Source of the DNA: Methanosarcinaceae archaeon UBA470
Lineage (GTDB): Archaea > Halobacteriota > Methanosarcinia > Methanosarcinales > Methanosarcinaceae
DNA length: 41,309 nucleotides
NCBI GenBank assembly: GCA_002508425.1
Contig: DAKU01000041.1
Coordinates: forward strand, 1 to 41,309
Direction of reading: 5' to 3'
The notes under the pieces were generated by a model. That model did not search any database. It saw only the letters and a program-made list of their open reading frames with translations, and was not told where the DNA came from. Positions 17,660-25,467 of the stretch are shown here, in pieces. Each line of letters starts with the position of its first letter. The first letter of the stretch is position 1. Position numbers and translations under genes: made by a program.

Positions 17660-18168
17660 CCTTTGAAAGAAACTTAGAGGTCGCCGAGCGTATAGCTAAG
17701 CATATAGACGCTGATGTTCTGCTATATGAAAAAGAGATCTTTATAAAGGCATTTGAGAAATACGATGCAATAGTAGCGGTCTTTGCAACTGGCATAGTGG
17801 TGAGGGATATTGCACCACTAATCCAGGATAAATGGAAGGATCCAGCTGTAGTTGTAGTTGACTCAAATCTCAACTTCGCCATTTCCCTTCTGGGAGGACA
17901 TCACGGTGCCAACGAACTGGTCCGAAAGATCTCGGAAATTGGTGCCATCCCGGTCATCACCACAGCAACAGAGGTGCATAACCGCAATTCTGTAGAGGGC
18001 ATTGCCAAGGCCCTGGGATGTGATATAATCAACAAGGACTCAACAAGGCAGGTCAACTGTTCCCTGCTGGAACAGGATGTAGAAGTGCTTGAGATAAAAG
18101 GTCCCAAAATCGTAATAGTGGGAGATGACGTATCTGTGCTGAAAAAGGAAAAGGCGGAAAACAGATGA
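17629..18168 (+). CDS. cbiG: cobalamin biosynthesis protein CbiG, N-terminal and middle part
   Basis: The frame covers the N-terminal and middle domains of CbiG, the cobalt-precorrin-5A lactone hydrolase: AVITFERNLEVAERIAKHID, AVFATGIVVRDIAPL, DPAVVVVDSNLNFAI, LLGGHHGANELVRK and VITTATEVHNRNSVEGIA. The homologous region runs upstream to about 17650, yet no ATG, GTG or TTG lies in frame between the upstream stop (17554-17556) and GTG 17797, which would cut off about 56 conserved residues. GGGAGG (17615-17620) stands eight bases before an in-frame ATA at 17629, so an AUA start is proposed, overlapping cbiF by 31 bases. The C-terminal domain is a separate gene, overlapped by four bases (ATGA). 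Confidence 0.85.
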   Translation: MRSSTRTAVITFERNLEVAERIAKHIDADVLLYEKEIFIKAFEKYDAIVAVFATGIVVRDIAPLIQDKWKDPAVVVVDSNLNFAISLLGGHHGANELVRKISEIGAIPVITTATEVHNRNSVEGIAKALGCDIINKDSTRQVNCSLLEQDVEVLEIKGPKIVIVGDDVSVLKKEKAENR

Positions 18169-18518
18169 TAATAGGTATTGGAGCCAGGCGGGGTGTCAAC
18201 AAAGAAGAAGTCATATCTGCCATTGAGTCTGCACTTGCAGAAGTGGGTAAAAACATTGATGACGTAGACATGCTTGCCTCCTCAAAATTGAAAGAAAATG
18301 AAAGTGGCCTGCTTGAAGCTGTTACTATTCTAGGAAAGGATATAAAGTTCCTTTCTGAGGATGAAATTAATCTTTATGATGCGCCATCAGGATCCCAGGC
18401 AAATCGTTTCGGTTTGACAGGGGTGGCAGAACCATCTGCATTGGCGCTTTCTAAAAAAAAGGAACTGATCTTAAGGAAGAAGGTATATGGAAGGATCACA
18501 ATCGCAATCGCAGAATAA
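18165..18518 (+). CDS. CbiG C-terminal domain protein (CbiG_C / CobE-like)
   Basis: A 117-residue protein matching the CbiG_C domain: IGIGARRGVNKEEVISAIESA at the start, VDMLASSKLKENESGLLEA, and SGSQANRFGLTGVAEPSALA near the end. In many organisms this domain is the C-terminal part of CbiG; here it is a separate polypeptide whose ATG overlaps the stop of the preceding gene, so the two halves are made together. CbiG opens the delta-lactone and releases acetaldehyde. Confidence 0.9.
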   Translation: MIIGIGARRGVNKEEVISAIESALAEVGKNIDDVDMLASSKLKENESGLLEAVTILGKDIKFLSEDEINLYDAPSGSQANRFGLTGVAEPSALALSKKKELILRKKVYGRITIAIAE

Positions 18519-19293
18519 GACCTCTGCTGGAAAAGGGAGGCTGTACATAATCGGTATTGGACCTGGTTCAGTACCCCAGATGACAATTGCCGCCAGAGAT
18601 GTATTGATGAACTCTGATTACATTGTAGGTAACGGCACTTATCTTGACCAGATAGCAGAGTTGATCGATAAACAGGAGATCATCCGCAGCGCCATGGGAA
18701 AGGAAGTGGACAGGGCTGTAAAGGCAGTACAACTGGCAAAAGACAAAGTAGTTTCCATGATAAGTGGAGGAGATGCCAACATTTATGGTATGGCCGGACT
18801 TGTATTGGAAGTAGCAGAACATGAAGGTCTTGATGTTGACATAGAAGTGCTTCCAGGTGTTACAGCCATTACTGCTGCAGCAAGCGTGCTGGGTGCACCC
18901 ATAGTAAACGATTTTGCAGTAATCAGTTTAAGCGATCTGCTAACCCCCTGGGAAATCATCGAAAAAAGGCTGAATGCAGCATCTTCTGCAGATTTCGTGA
19001 TAGCATTATATAACCCAAAAAGCAGACAGCGCAAGTCCAATTTCTCACAGGCCATAGAAATAATTAAAAAATACAAGAATGGTTCAGTACCAGTTGGCCT
19101 TGTAAAGAATGCCTTAAGGGACACTGACCAGGACTATGTTGTCACCACCCTTGATGAAGTTATGAACTACAACGACTGGGTGGACATGAGCACCACTATC
19201 CTGATAGCCAACAATGAGTCCAGGATATGGAAGAGCAATAACGGGGAAAGAATAATCACTCCAAGGGGGTATCAGAGAAAGTATGACTACTAA
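18487..19293 (+). CDS. cbiH: cobalt-precorrin-3 C17-methyltransferase
   Basis: A 268-residue tetrapyrrole methylase that methylates C17 and contracts the ring. Motifs: LYIIGIGPGSVPQMTIAA, YIVGNGTYLDQI, MISGGDANIYGMAG, LPGVTAITAAASVLGAP and ALYNPKSRQRKSNF, characteristic of CbiH/CobJ. The ATG at 18487 lies 32 bases inside the preceding gene with AGGAAGA upstream; the first 18 residues are a polar tail not seen in the core family. The stop overlaps cbiC by eleven bases. Confidence 0.94.
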   Translation: MEGSQSQSQNKTSAGKGRLYIIGIGPGSVPQMTIAARDVLMNSDYIVGNGTYLDQIAELIDKQEIIRSAMGKEVDRAVKAVQLAKDKVVSMISGGDANIYGMAGLVLEVAEHEGLDVDIEVLPGVTAITAAASVLGAPIVNDFAVISLSDLLTPWEIIEKRLNAASSADFVIALYNPKSRQRKSNFSQAIEIIKKYKNGSVPVGLVKNALRDTDQDYVVTTLDEVMNYNDWVDMSTTILIANNESRIWKSNNGERIITPRGYQRKYDY

Positions 19294-20008
19294 GAGCAAA
19301 AAGCAATCGAGTTCACCTGCTCTTGAAGAGCTTGTGGAGTTTACCACAAAAATGGATCCCGCACTTATAGACATCTGCACTGACCTCGGCGCCCAGACCG
19401 ACGAGGCAAAGGCTATCTACATGACTAGCCGCAACCTTGCCAAACAGATAGTGGGAGACAGAACCATTGAGGACAGAATTAGGCAGCGCTGTATGGTTGC
19501 AGTGGGCGATCTCTCCATGGCATACCTCATGCATTTCAATAAAGATGCTGTGCAGGCAGGCGTGGAGGCTTTGAAGAAAGGTGCCCCCATATTTGTAGAT
19601 ATCAATATGGTAAAATACGGTATCACTAAAATGGGACACAAGTCCGAGGTTATTTGTGTGATGGATGAGGATAAGGACGCTGCTATCGCTAAGAAATTTG
19701 GAATCACAAGAACAGCTGCAGGTTTCCTAGCATGTAGAGACAGATTGGAAGGTTCCATAGTAGCCATAGGAAATGCTCCTTCTGCAGCCCTTGCAGTGTG
19801 CCGTATGGTAGAACATGGTATAAGGCCAGCTCTTGTAATAGCAACCCCTGTGGGCTTTGTCAATGCTGCAGAGTCCAAGGAAGTTGTAAGGGACACAGAC
19901 ATACCTTCTATCACATGCATAGGCACCAGGGGAGGAACCCCGATAGCTGTTGCCTGTGTGAATGAACTTGTGGCAATTGCCAATTCAAAAGATGAATGCG
20001 GGGAATAA
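19283..20008 (+). CDS. cbiC: cobalt-precorrin-8X methylmutase
   Basis: A 241-residue protein moving the C11 methyl to C12 to form cobyrinate. GAPIFVDINMVKYGITK, ITRTAAGFLA, VAIGNAPSAALAV, PALVIATPVGFVNAAESKE and GTRGGTPIAVA are clear CbiC/CobH motifs. Where bacterial enzymes have RxIHxTGD or RVIHTTAD with the catalytic His, this protein reads RCMVAVGD, that is, Val in the His position by eye alignment. It is the last gene of the operon; cbiD, cbiE, cbiJ and cbiA lie elsewhere. Confidence 0.93.
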   Translation: MTTKSKKQSSSPALEELVEFTTKMDPALIDICTDLGAQTDEAKAIYMTSRNLAKQIVGDRTIEDRIRQRCMVAVGDLSMAYLMHFNKDAVQAGVEALKKGAPIFVDINMVKYGITKMGHKSEVICVMDEDKDAAIAKKFGITRTAAGFLACRDRLEGSIVAIGNAPSAALAVCRMVEHGIRPALVIATPVGFVNAAESKEVVRDTDIPSITCIGTRGGTPIAVACVNELVAIANSKDECGE

Positions 20009-20044
20009 TTCCCGCATCCACTTTACTGAGTCTATTTTTTAAAC

Positions 20045-20725
20045 CTAGAATAGTAAGATTATTTGGCTGGTGTAAGCCATCCATAATCCTACAACCATCA
20101 GTAAAACGCCTGCTATCTTTTTGACTACAAAGTCATAGCGAGCAATGGCCCTTAATTTCATAGAGGAAACATTTGCGGAATATGCTATGATCAGCATGGG
20201 AAATGCGAAACCAATAGAGTATATAAACAGCAATGATGCACCATAAGCAAGACTGCCCTGCATGGCTACCAACACTAATACACTTCCCAGTAATGGACCT
20301 ACACATGGTATCCAAATGATGCCAAGGGATAGACCAAGCAGGATACCCCCCAGTAGTCCTTGCTTATTAGAATTATGAACCTTACTCGTGAAGATAGATA
20401 GCCAATTGAATACCTGAAGATCAAAAAGCATAACAATACCAAAAAGAACAATGGTAATAGAAGCGATTAGATGTAAATAAGGGATATAGCTTATTAACAA
20501 AGCTCCAAAAGCAGATGTTACCACACCCATTGCTGTGAAAGAGAGTATTAAACCTGCTATCACTGCAAGGGGGCTATATTTTCCTTCTTTTGTTGAAAAT
20601 GCTAAGATAGCAGGCAGTAGAGGAAGAGTACATGGAGAAAGTACACTAACTATGCCTGCGAGCAACACGGCCAGAGGGCTAATATCCGTAGTAATCATAT
20701 TCTTTGATTTCCCATTCCCTGTCAC
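20045..20725 (-). CDS. ccdA: CcdA/DsbD-type membrane thiol-disulfide carrier
   Basis: A 226-residue membrane protein with six predicted helices and the two redox cysteines of the DsbD/CcdA transmembrane domain: SPCTLPLLP in helix 1 and IPCVGPLLG in helix 4. It passes electrons from cytoplasmic thioredoxin across the membrane. The GTG start overlaps the stop of the upstream thioredoxin-like lipoprotein by four bases, so that protein is probably its extracytoplasmic partner. ATG 20698 is an alternative. The stop is UAG with a UAA one codon later. Confidence 0.9.
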   Translation of the reverse strand: MTGNGKSKNMITTDISPLAVLLAGIVSVLSPCTLPLLPAILAFSTKEGKYSPLAVIAGLILSFTAMGVVTSAFGALLISYIPYLHLIASITIVLFGIVMLFDLQVFNWLSIFTSKVHNSNKQGLLGGILLGLSLGIIWIPCVGPLLGSVLVLVAMQGSLAYGASLLFIYSIGFAFPMLIIAYSANVSSMKLRAIARYDFVVKKIAGVLLMVVGLWMAYTSQIILLF

Positions 20726-21192
20726 TCATTCTGCCTTGATGCAATAGCCAAGTCCAGTGTTTTGGTAATAAGCTCTTTCTCCGTTACACCGATGAACCTT
20801 GCAATATTCCTATCTCTCGTAAGGTTGCCGTCAGATGTTATATAAAGATAGCCTTCTGAATCATTGTCTACTATGACAAACATGTCAGGTACGGAATAGA
20901 CATCAAAGATCATGGCAACGATTGGATTTTCACGAGTATCGATAGACATTACTGTAGCCTTTCCAAGATACTCCTGTGATATTTCTTCAATTGTAGGTTT
21001 CATAATCTTACATGCAGGGCACGAGGCAAAGCCCATATCTACAAACACTGGTCCTGAAACAAGTGCCTCATCTATTTGCTGCTGATCTTGAACAGCTACT
21101 ACAGCACTATTCTCTGAAGAGGAATTTGTATCAAGACAACCTGAAACGCCTATCAGTAAGGCTACAATACAAAGGAAAAGATACTTATTCAT
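20722..21192 (-). CDS. thioredoxin-like lipoprotein
   Basis: A 156-residue exported thioredoxin-fold protein. It starts with a lipoprotein signal peptide (hydrophobic residues 4-17, lipobox IGVSGC with C19), a Ser/Asn-rich linker, then a thioredoxin domain with the active site FASCPACK (C58, C61) and the cis-Pro region YSVPDMFVIV. ATG 21192 has GGTGA five bases upstream and is right at the signal peptide; earlier starts are unlikely. It is coupled to ccdA and probably receives electrons from it to reduce disulfides outside the membrane. Confidence 0.88.
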   Translation of the reverse strand: MNKYLFLCIVALLIGVSGCLDTNSSSENSAVVAVQDQQQIDEALVSGPVFVDMGFASCPACKIMKPTIEEISQEYLGKATVMSIDTRENPIVAMIFDVYSVPDMFVIVDNDSEGYLYITSDGNLTRDRNIARFIGVTEKELITKTLDLAIASRQNE

Positions 21193-21285
21193 AAATTCAC
21201 CTGAAGCTATCAAGTAGTATAGCATATTCAAAAGATATAGGTTTTGTGGAGTTAATGCATCACAGCACAAAACCATCTTGACTCA

Positions 21286-21969
21286 TTATTGGAAGTTGAG
21301 AACTTTCCACATTAAGAGAAGACCTGCCTCTATTTTCTCCGCTGAGATCATTTCAAGAGGCAGAGTACTGGCATCCGTAAATCCTTCACCATCCACTAGA
21401 GTAGGAGCCACTTGACCCCCAATTATAATGTTTCCCACAAAAGTGTAGATCTCATCCACAAGCCCGCTTGAGAGCATTCCCCAGTTAAGTGTTGCTCCAC
21501 CCTCAACCATTAAACGCTTGATTCCCAGCTCATGCAACTGTTTCATTGCATCCGGAAGATCGACACTTGTATCTCCGCTAATTATAACGATGGCTTTCTC
21601 CTTCAATGCCTCTACACTCTTAGAGGGGGCAGAAGAACATACCACCACGATTCTCTGTCCTTCGCCCTTTTTAAAAATATCCGCATCAATAGGAGTCCTG
21701 GCATGACTGTCTATTATAATACGTGCGGGATTCTCAAAGAGGCCTCTAGCCTTACGTTCTGCTTTCCTTTGAGCAGATTTTACTGTAAGACTGGGATCAT
21801 CCGCAAGTACCGTACCTATTCCAACCATTACAGCGTCGGATGTGGCCCGCAACTCATCCACGCGATCAAAGTCGATAGCTCCCGAAATCCGCACCTGTTT
21901 TCTCTGCCATGTGGATATTTTACCATCAGCAGACATGGCAGAATTTATAAAAGTAAATGGGCGATTCAT
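21286..21969 (-). CDS. arfC: 2,5-diamino-6-ribosylamino-pyrimidinone 5'-phosphate reductase
   Basis: A 227-residue protein of the RibD C-terminal reductase family in its stand-alone archaeal form: PFTFINSAMSADGKIST, ATSDAVMVGIGTVLADDPSLTV, ARIIIDSHART and LMVEGGATLNWGML. It reduces the ribosyl group to ribityl with NADPH on the way to riboflavin and the F420 deazaflavin. Length matches the MJ0671 type. It lies 53 bases after the CBS gene and may share its transcript. Confidence 0.93.
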   Translation of the reverse strand: MNRPFTFINSAMSADGKISTWQRKQVRISGAIDFDRVDELRATSDAVMVGIGTVLADDPSLTVKSAQRKAERKARGLFENPARIIIDSHARTPIDADIFKKGEGQRIVVVCSSAPSKSVEALKEKAIVIISGDTSVDLPDAMKQLHELGIKRLMVEGGATLNWGMLSSGLVDEIYTFVGNIIIGGQVAPTLVDGEGFTDASTLPLEMISAEKIEAGLLLMWKVLNFQ

Positions 21970-22022
21970 TTTAAACCACCATTGACATAATAACCGGATG
22001 CAAAAGCACCCGGCAGGCAGAA

Positions 22023-22874
22023 TTAAAGATTTACAATCGATTTCAAGAGGTCACGATCTCTTAATAGTCCAAGGAACTTCTGGTTCGCATTGACTATAGG
22101 GAGCTGATCTATCCTGTTGCGTTTCATCTTAAGGGCGCATTCACTTACACCAGAGATATATGATGCTTTTACAAGGCTGGTGATCATAATATCTTTGGCA
22201 AGCACATTCGGAACCCTGATCCTTGAAACACTATAATAAATGCTCATTGTATCGCGCATGGATTCCCAGGTCCAGTGGTCATCATCAGCACCATTGGACA
22301 TATTTGACATCTCTACCGAGTCTTCGATAATACTGGCACTTATAACATCCCTGTCTGCTATAATTCCAATTAGTTCCAGATCAGAATTCAAAACTGGAAC
22401 TGCCTTCACACTTGAAAGTTCCATTATTCTTGCTACCACATTAAGAGGTGTCTCGCTCCATACAGGTACTGATTTATTGCTACTGTACTGACCTACGTGA
22501 TCAGTGAGATTCAGATCTGCAAGAGCACCAACAATATCAGCTATAGTAAGCAAACCTTTCAACTTTCCATCTTCAACCACAGGAAGCCTGCGAATATTAT
22601 GCTGCAGGATCAACCTGGCTGCATCTGTAATATCCTTATCCTGAGTTATACTAACAGGATCTCTTGTCATAAGCAACGCAAGCTGTTCTTCTTCCGGATT
22701 CTGTAAAAGATTGGACCTGCTGACAATACCAACAAGCTTTCCGTCTTTTAATACAGGAACACCTGAGACTCTTTTTGCTTTCAGGATCTCAAGGACCTCG
22801 TCCCTTGACCCAGGAAGTGTTGCACAGGCAACATCTTTTACCATTATATCTGAAATTTTTATGTTTTTAGGCAT
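22023..22874 (-). CDS. four-CBS-domain protein
   Basis: A 283-residue protein made only of two CBS pairs (about residues 8-60, 68-120, 128-185 and 228-283), recognisable by repeats such as RVSGVPVLKDGKLVGIVSRS, NIRRLPVVEDGKLKGLLTIA, SVKAVPVLNSDLELIGIIAD and RIDQLPIVNANQKFLGLLRD. CBS pairs bind adenine nucleotides or SAM and act as energy sensors; the target is unknown. It follows the UspA gene by 18 bases, another adenine-nucleotide binder, suggesting a stress operon. Confidence 0.92.
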   Translation of the reverse strand: MPKNIKISDIMVKDVACATLPGSRDEVLEILKAKRVSGVPVLKDGKLVGIVSRSNLLQNPEEEQLALLMTRDPVSITQDKDITDAARLILQHNIRRLPVVEDGKLKGLLTIADIVGALADLNLTDHVGQYSSNKSVPVWSETPLNVVARIMELSSVKAVPVLNSDLELIGIIADRDVISASIIEDSVEMSNMSNGADDDHWTWESMRDTMSIYYSVSRIRVPNVLAKDIMITSLVKASYISGVSECALKMKRNRIDQLPIVNANQKFLGLLRDRDLLKSIVNL

Positions 22875-22892
22875 GTAAATCCTCTTCCACCA

Positions 22893-23348
22893 TCACTCCT
22901 TCTTGGAGGAAACACCCTTTACTACAAGAACAGGCACTGTGGAGTTGCGGGTAACTTTCTCTGCAACGCTTCCCAGAAGGAATCTGTCAAGACCACTTTT
23001 GCCGAGGGTACCCATTACTATGACATCGATTCCGTTTTTTTGTGAGAATTCAATTATCTCGTTACTGGGATGACCCTCCAGTAAAACAGTTTCCACGTCT
23101 ATACCTGCCTGTTTTGCAAGCACTTCAACCTTTTGTACAGCTTCGTTTGCTTCAGTTTCCATGAGTTCATACATCATTTCCCATCCTGCATCCATTGGTA
23201 TAGAAGCAAAAGCAGCTGTGTCCACTACGTAGCCGACAAATATTTTCCCCCCGGCTATCTTAGCCAGTTCGATCCCATACTCAATAGCTCTTCTGTTCTG
23301 CTCGGAGCCATCTGTCGCAATGAATATTTTCTTAAATTCGGCTGTCAT
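22893..23348 (-). CDS. universal stress protein (UspA family)
   Basis: A 151-residue Usp-fold protein with the N-terminal IFIATDGSEQNRRAIEYG strand-helix and the ATP-binding signature MGTLGKSGLDRFLLGSVAEK (G-2x-G-9x-GS), so it is of the ATP-binding type. Single domain, typical length. It lies between an amidohydrolase (20 bases) and a CBS protein (18 bases) on the same strand. Confidence 0.94.
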   Translation of the reverse strand: MTAEFKKIFIATDGSEQNRRAIEYGIELAKIAGGKIFVGYVVDTAAFASIPMDAGWEMMYELMETEANEAVQKVEVLAKQAGIDVETVLLEGHPSNEIIEFSQKNGIDVIVMGTLGKSGLDRFLLGSVAEKVTRNSTVPVLVVKGVSSKKE

Positions 23349-23368
23349 TGTTTTATCTCCACAACTAA

Positions 23369-24466
23369 TTAATTGATAACTGTAAGGATATCATCAGGCC
23401 TTGCCCTGCGGACAATACCTCTGATAGGATCGGTTATGCCTGTGAGGTTATCAGAGCTTCCATTTAGTACCATGATCTTTGGACTAAGGCCCTTTGCAAT
23501 ATATCCAATTTCATTGGCATTCAATATTGATGCACCGTTAAGTGTACACATCATAAATACTTGTCTGTCCTCAATGCCAAATATCTTTACCAAAGCCTCC
23601 ATCTCAGCAAACATATTAGGAGAATTAAGCATCACATTGTCAGTCCCCACAGCTACAGTAATCCCAAGATCGAGCATATTTTTTACTGGAGACATCCCTA
23701 CACCTGTAATGAAATTAGAGCGCGGACATATGACCACTGATTTTTGCTCATCTGCAACTTGTTTAAGATCATGTGATTCTGCATGTGTCATATGTACTAG
23801 AACATGAGGATCTAACGAGAGAGCGGAATCTATATCGGTTCTATTTTTCTCTCCGGCGTGAATGAAAAATGGTTTCTTGTATGCCGCTGCGACCTGCCTT
23901 AGAGTTTCTAATACATTTTTGTCCATGTCTAGGGCTCCACTTATACCAAGCCCGTCGGATTCTTTCAACAAGCGCTCAGCTTCGTATTCAACATAATTTC
24001 CTTCTGTTCTACTGATCCGCCCAAGAATCCTACCGATTATATTTTTGCCTTCAAGAGCATTCTTTAATGCAAGTGTTCCGGGCACTCCACCCTCTCTGAA
24101 ATCTGCAAAAGCAGATGTTCCAGTACCAAGCATATCAGAAATGGTCCTTTTCATTAATTCAATTAGTCTTGACTGCGGAGTAGCCTGTAGTATACGATGC
24201 TTAAGTCCATCGGGTGGCTTGACAAGAGAATCCAAATCACGCTCTACCCGATTGCCCACTATCTTTCCAAGTATAGGATCTTTGAGAACCGAATCTCCTA
24301 TATGAGTATGAGCGTTCACCAGACAAGGAGAGATTATATTCTCACTACTCGTGTTCTCTTCTCCAATATCAATTATGACCCCATCTCTCAGACAGATATA
24401 TCCTTCGATTACTTCCGGCTCTGGTCCCAGGATAATCTTCCCGGAAATTATCTGTTCGCTGGACAT
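23369..24466 (-). CDS. amidohydrolase (SAH/adenosine deaminase-like family)
   Basis: A 365-residue metal-dependent hydrolase. Metal ligands and motifs in order: NAHTHIGD (HxH), FIHAGEK, LVHMTHAES and VGTDNVMLNSP (active-site Asp). Overall this is the cytosine/S-adenosylhomocysteine deaminase or MtaD-like branch of the amidohydrolase superfamily; the fragment is slightly short for DadD-type enzymes of about 420 residues, and the substrate cannot be assigned. First gene of a minus-strand run with UspA and the CBS protein. Confidence 0.85.
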   Translation of the reverse strand: MSSEQIISGKIILGPEPEVIEGYICLRDGVIIDIGEENTSSENIISPCLVNAHTHIGDSVLKDPILGKIVGNRVERDLDSLVKPPDGLKHRILQATPQSRLIELMKRTISDMLGTGTSAFADFREGGVPGTLALKNALEGKNIIGRILGRISRTEGNYVEYEAERLLKESDGLGISGALDMDKNVLETLRQVAAAYKKPFFIHAGEKNRTDIDSALSLDPHVLVHMTHAESHDLKQVADEQKSVVICPRSNFITGVGMSPVKNMLDLGITVAVGTDNVMLNSPNMFAEMEALVKIFGIEDRQVFMMCTLNGASILNANEIGYIAKGLSPKIMVLNGSSDNLTGITDPIRGIVRRARPDDILTVIN

Positions 24467-24891
24467 TTGAAACTCTTTACTGTGTCCTTATTAGTATTAG
24501 TAGTAAATCCACAGAAGAAACTGTGAGATTAAGTCGTTAAATGTCTATGATCATTTATAAGAGTTCTCATGCTGTAGCAGGCTTTTCTTATTACATTATA
24601 GATTTATTAGATATTTGTGCGCAATGTTGATATAGGTATAGTCTGAACCATGAATTGCGCATTTATAGGTCCTTGCACAAGAATATGGCAGAGCCTTTCG
24701 ATGAGTGTACAGTCAACCATAATGCGCTACAATAGATAATGCAAAATGCGCCTGTCACGAGGGAAACTGGGAAGGACTGCGGACATTCCAGAGGATGAGC
24801 TCCCGGAGTTAGTGCGTCAGGCCACAGCATTATCGCTATTAAAGATAGAGGTTTTCGTTACCGATATATACAATCGGAGATTACTACATCT
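24467..24891. other. 425-base intergenic region with inverted repeat and GC-rich island
   Basis: No recognisable gene. It contains a perfect 8-base inverted repeat TGCGCAAT (24618-24625) / ATTGCGCA (24654-24661) with TATA-like sequence in the loop, the GC-rich island at 24748-24825, and a TATA element (TATATA, 24865-24870) placed about 24 bases before the DUF167 ATG, which would make that mRNA nearly leaderless. TGCGC recurs four times between 24618 and 24752. Confidence 0.5.
24748..24825 (+). ncRNA. candidate structured RNA (GC-rich island)
   Basis: By hand count 48 of 78 bases are G or C in surroundings well below that. The ends can pair: GCCTG (24750-24754) with CAGGC (24818-24822), and CAC (24756-24758) with GTG (24812-24814); inside, CTGGGAA and TTCCAG can form a second arm. 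No known family is recognised. The same bases can be read as part of a 55-codon frame (24746-24913) without ribosome site or family match, so a decayed coding fragment is the alternative. Strand is not certain. Confidence 0.25.
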
Positions 24892-25209
24892 ATGCCTTTC
24901 AAGGATGCATTAAGAGAGGTTAATGATGGAATAGTAATTGATCTTGAAGTCACACCTGGTTCTAAACATACATGTATCCCAAGTGGATATAATCCATGGC
25001 GAAAACGCATAGAAGTTAAGCTTTCTAAGGCTGCACAAAAAGGAAAGGCAAATGAACAGCTGATAGAACATCTGGCAGTTTTATTTGACATATCCAGTTC
25101 TTCTATTAGTATAATCAGTGGGGCGAAAAGCAGCCAGAAATCCATACTTATTAAAACAGTGGATATAGATCTTGCAGTGTCTGTTCTTGGGAAAAATACA
25201 GAGGATTGA
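24892..25209 (+). CDS. DUF167 (YggU) family protein
   Basis: A 105-residue protein with the YggU/DUF167 pattern: GIVIDLEVTPGSKHTCIPSGY, the basic IEVKLSKAAQKGKANEQLIEHLA segment and SISIISGAKSSQKSILI. Fold known in the family, function unknown. The ATG lies about 24 bases after a TATATA element, consistent with leaderless translation; no ribosome site is seen. Confidence 0.9.
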   Translation: MPFKDALREVNDGIVIDLEVTPGSKHTCIPSGYNPWRKRIEVKLSKAAQKGKANEQLIEHLAVLFDISSSSISIISGAKSSQKSILIKTVDIDLAVSVLGKNTED

Positions 25210-25247
25210 CCAGATTCATCAAATACTTTCACCGAGCTTGGGACCTA

Positions 25248-25287
25248 TTAATATATGCTCCTGCACTACGTATATTTGAGAGGTGAA
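25248..25287 (+). promoter_or_regulatory. promoter and ribosome site of the 41-residue gene
   Basis: A TATA element TTAATATATG (25248-25257) is followed at the expected distance by a start region near 25278 and by the strong ribosome site GAGGTGA (25280-25286), six bases before the ATG at 25292. Confidence 0.5.
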
Positions 25288-25291
25288 GAGC

Positions 25292-25417
25292 ATGAATACA
25301 CTATTCGACGGTTTGCTTGAACGGGCACGGTATTATGAGCAGTTTGAACAAGTCCATAGATCCATACAAATAGCAGATTATCGGGAAACTGACACATGCC
25401 AGACCACAGAAGCATGA
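25292..25417 (+). CDS. unrecognised 41-residue small protein
   Basis: A short frame beginning MNTLFDGLLERARYYEQF and ending QTTEA. It has an unusually complete expression signal: TATA box, proper spacing and a GAGGTGA ribosome site. The N-terminal 30 residues should form an amphipathic, charged helix; there is no membrane segment or metal motif apart from a single Cys near the end. It precedes the Toprim gene by 50 bases on the same strand. I recognise no family; it could be a small regulatory protein. Confidence 0.55.
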   Translation: MNTLFDGLLERARYYEQFEQVHRSIQIADYRETDTCQTTEA

Positions 25418-25467
25418 AAATACTTATCAATTAGGCGATTAATGGTTATCGAAAAGATAAGGATCAC

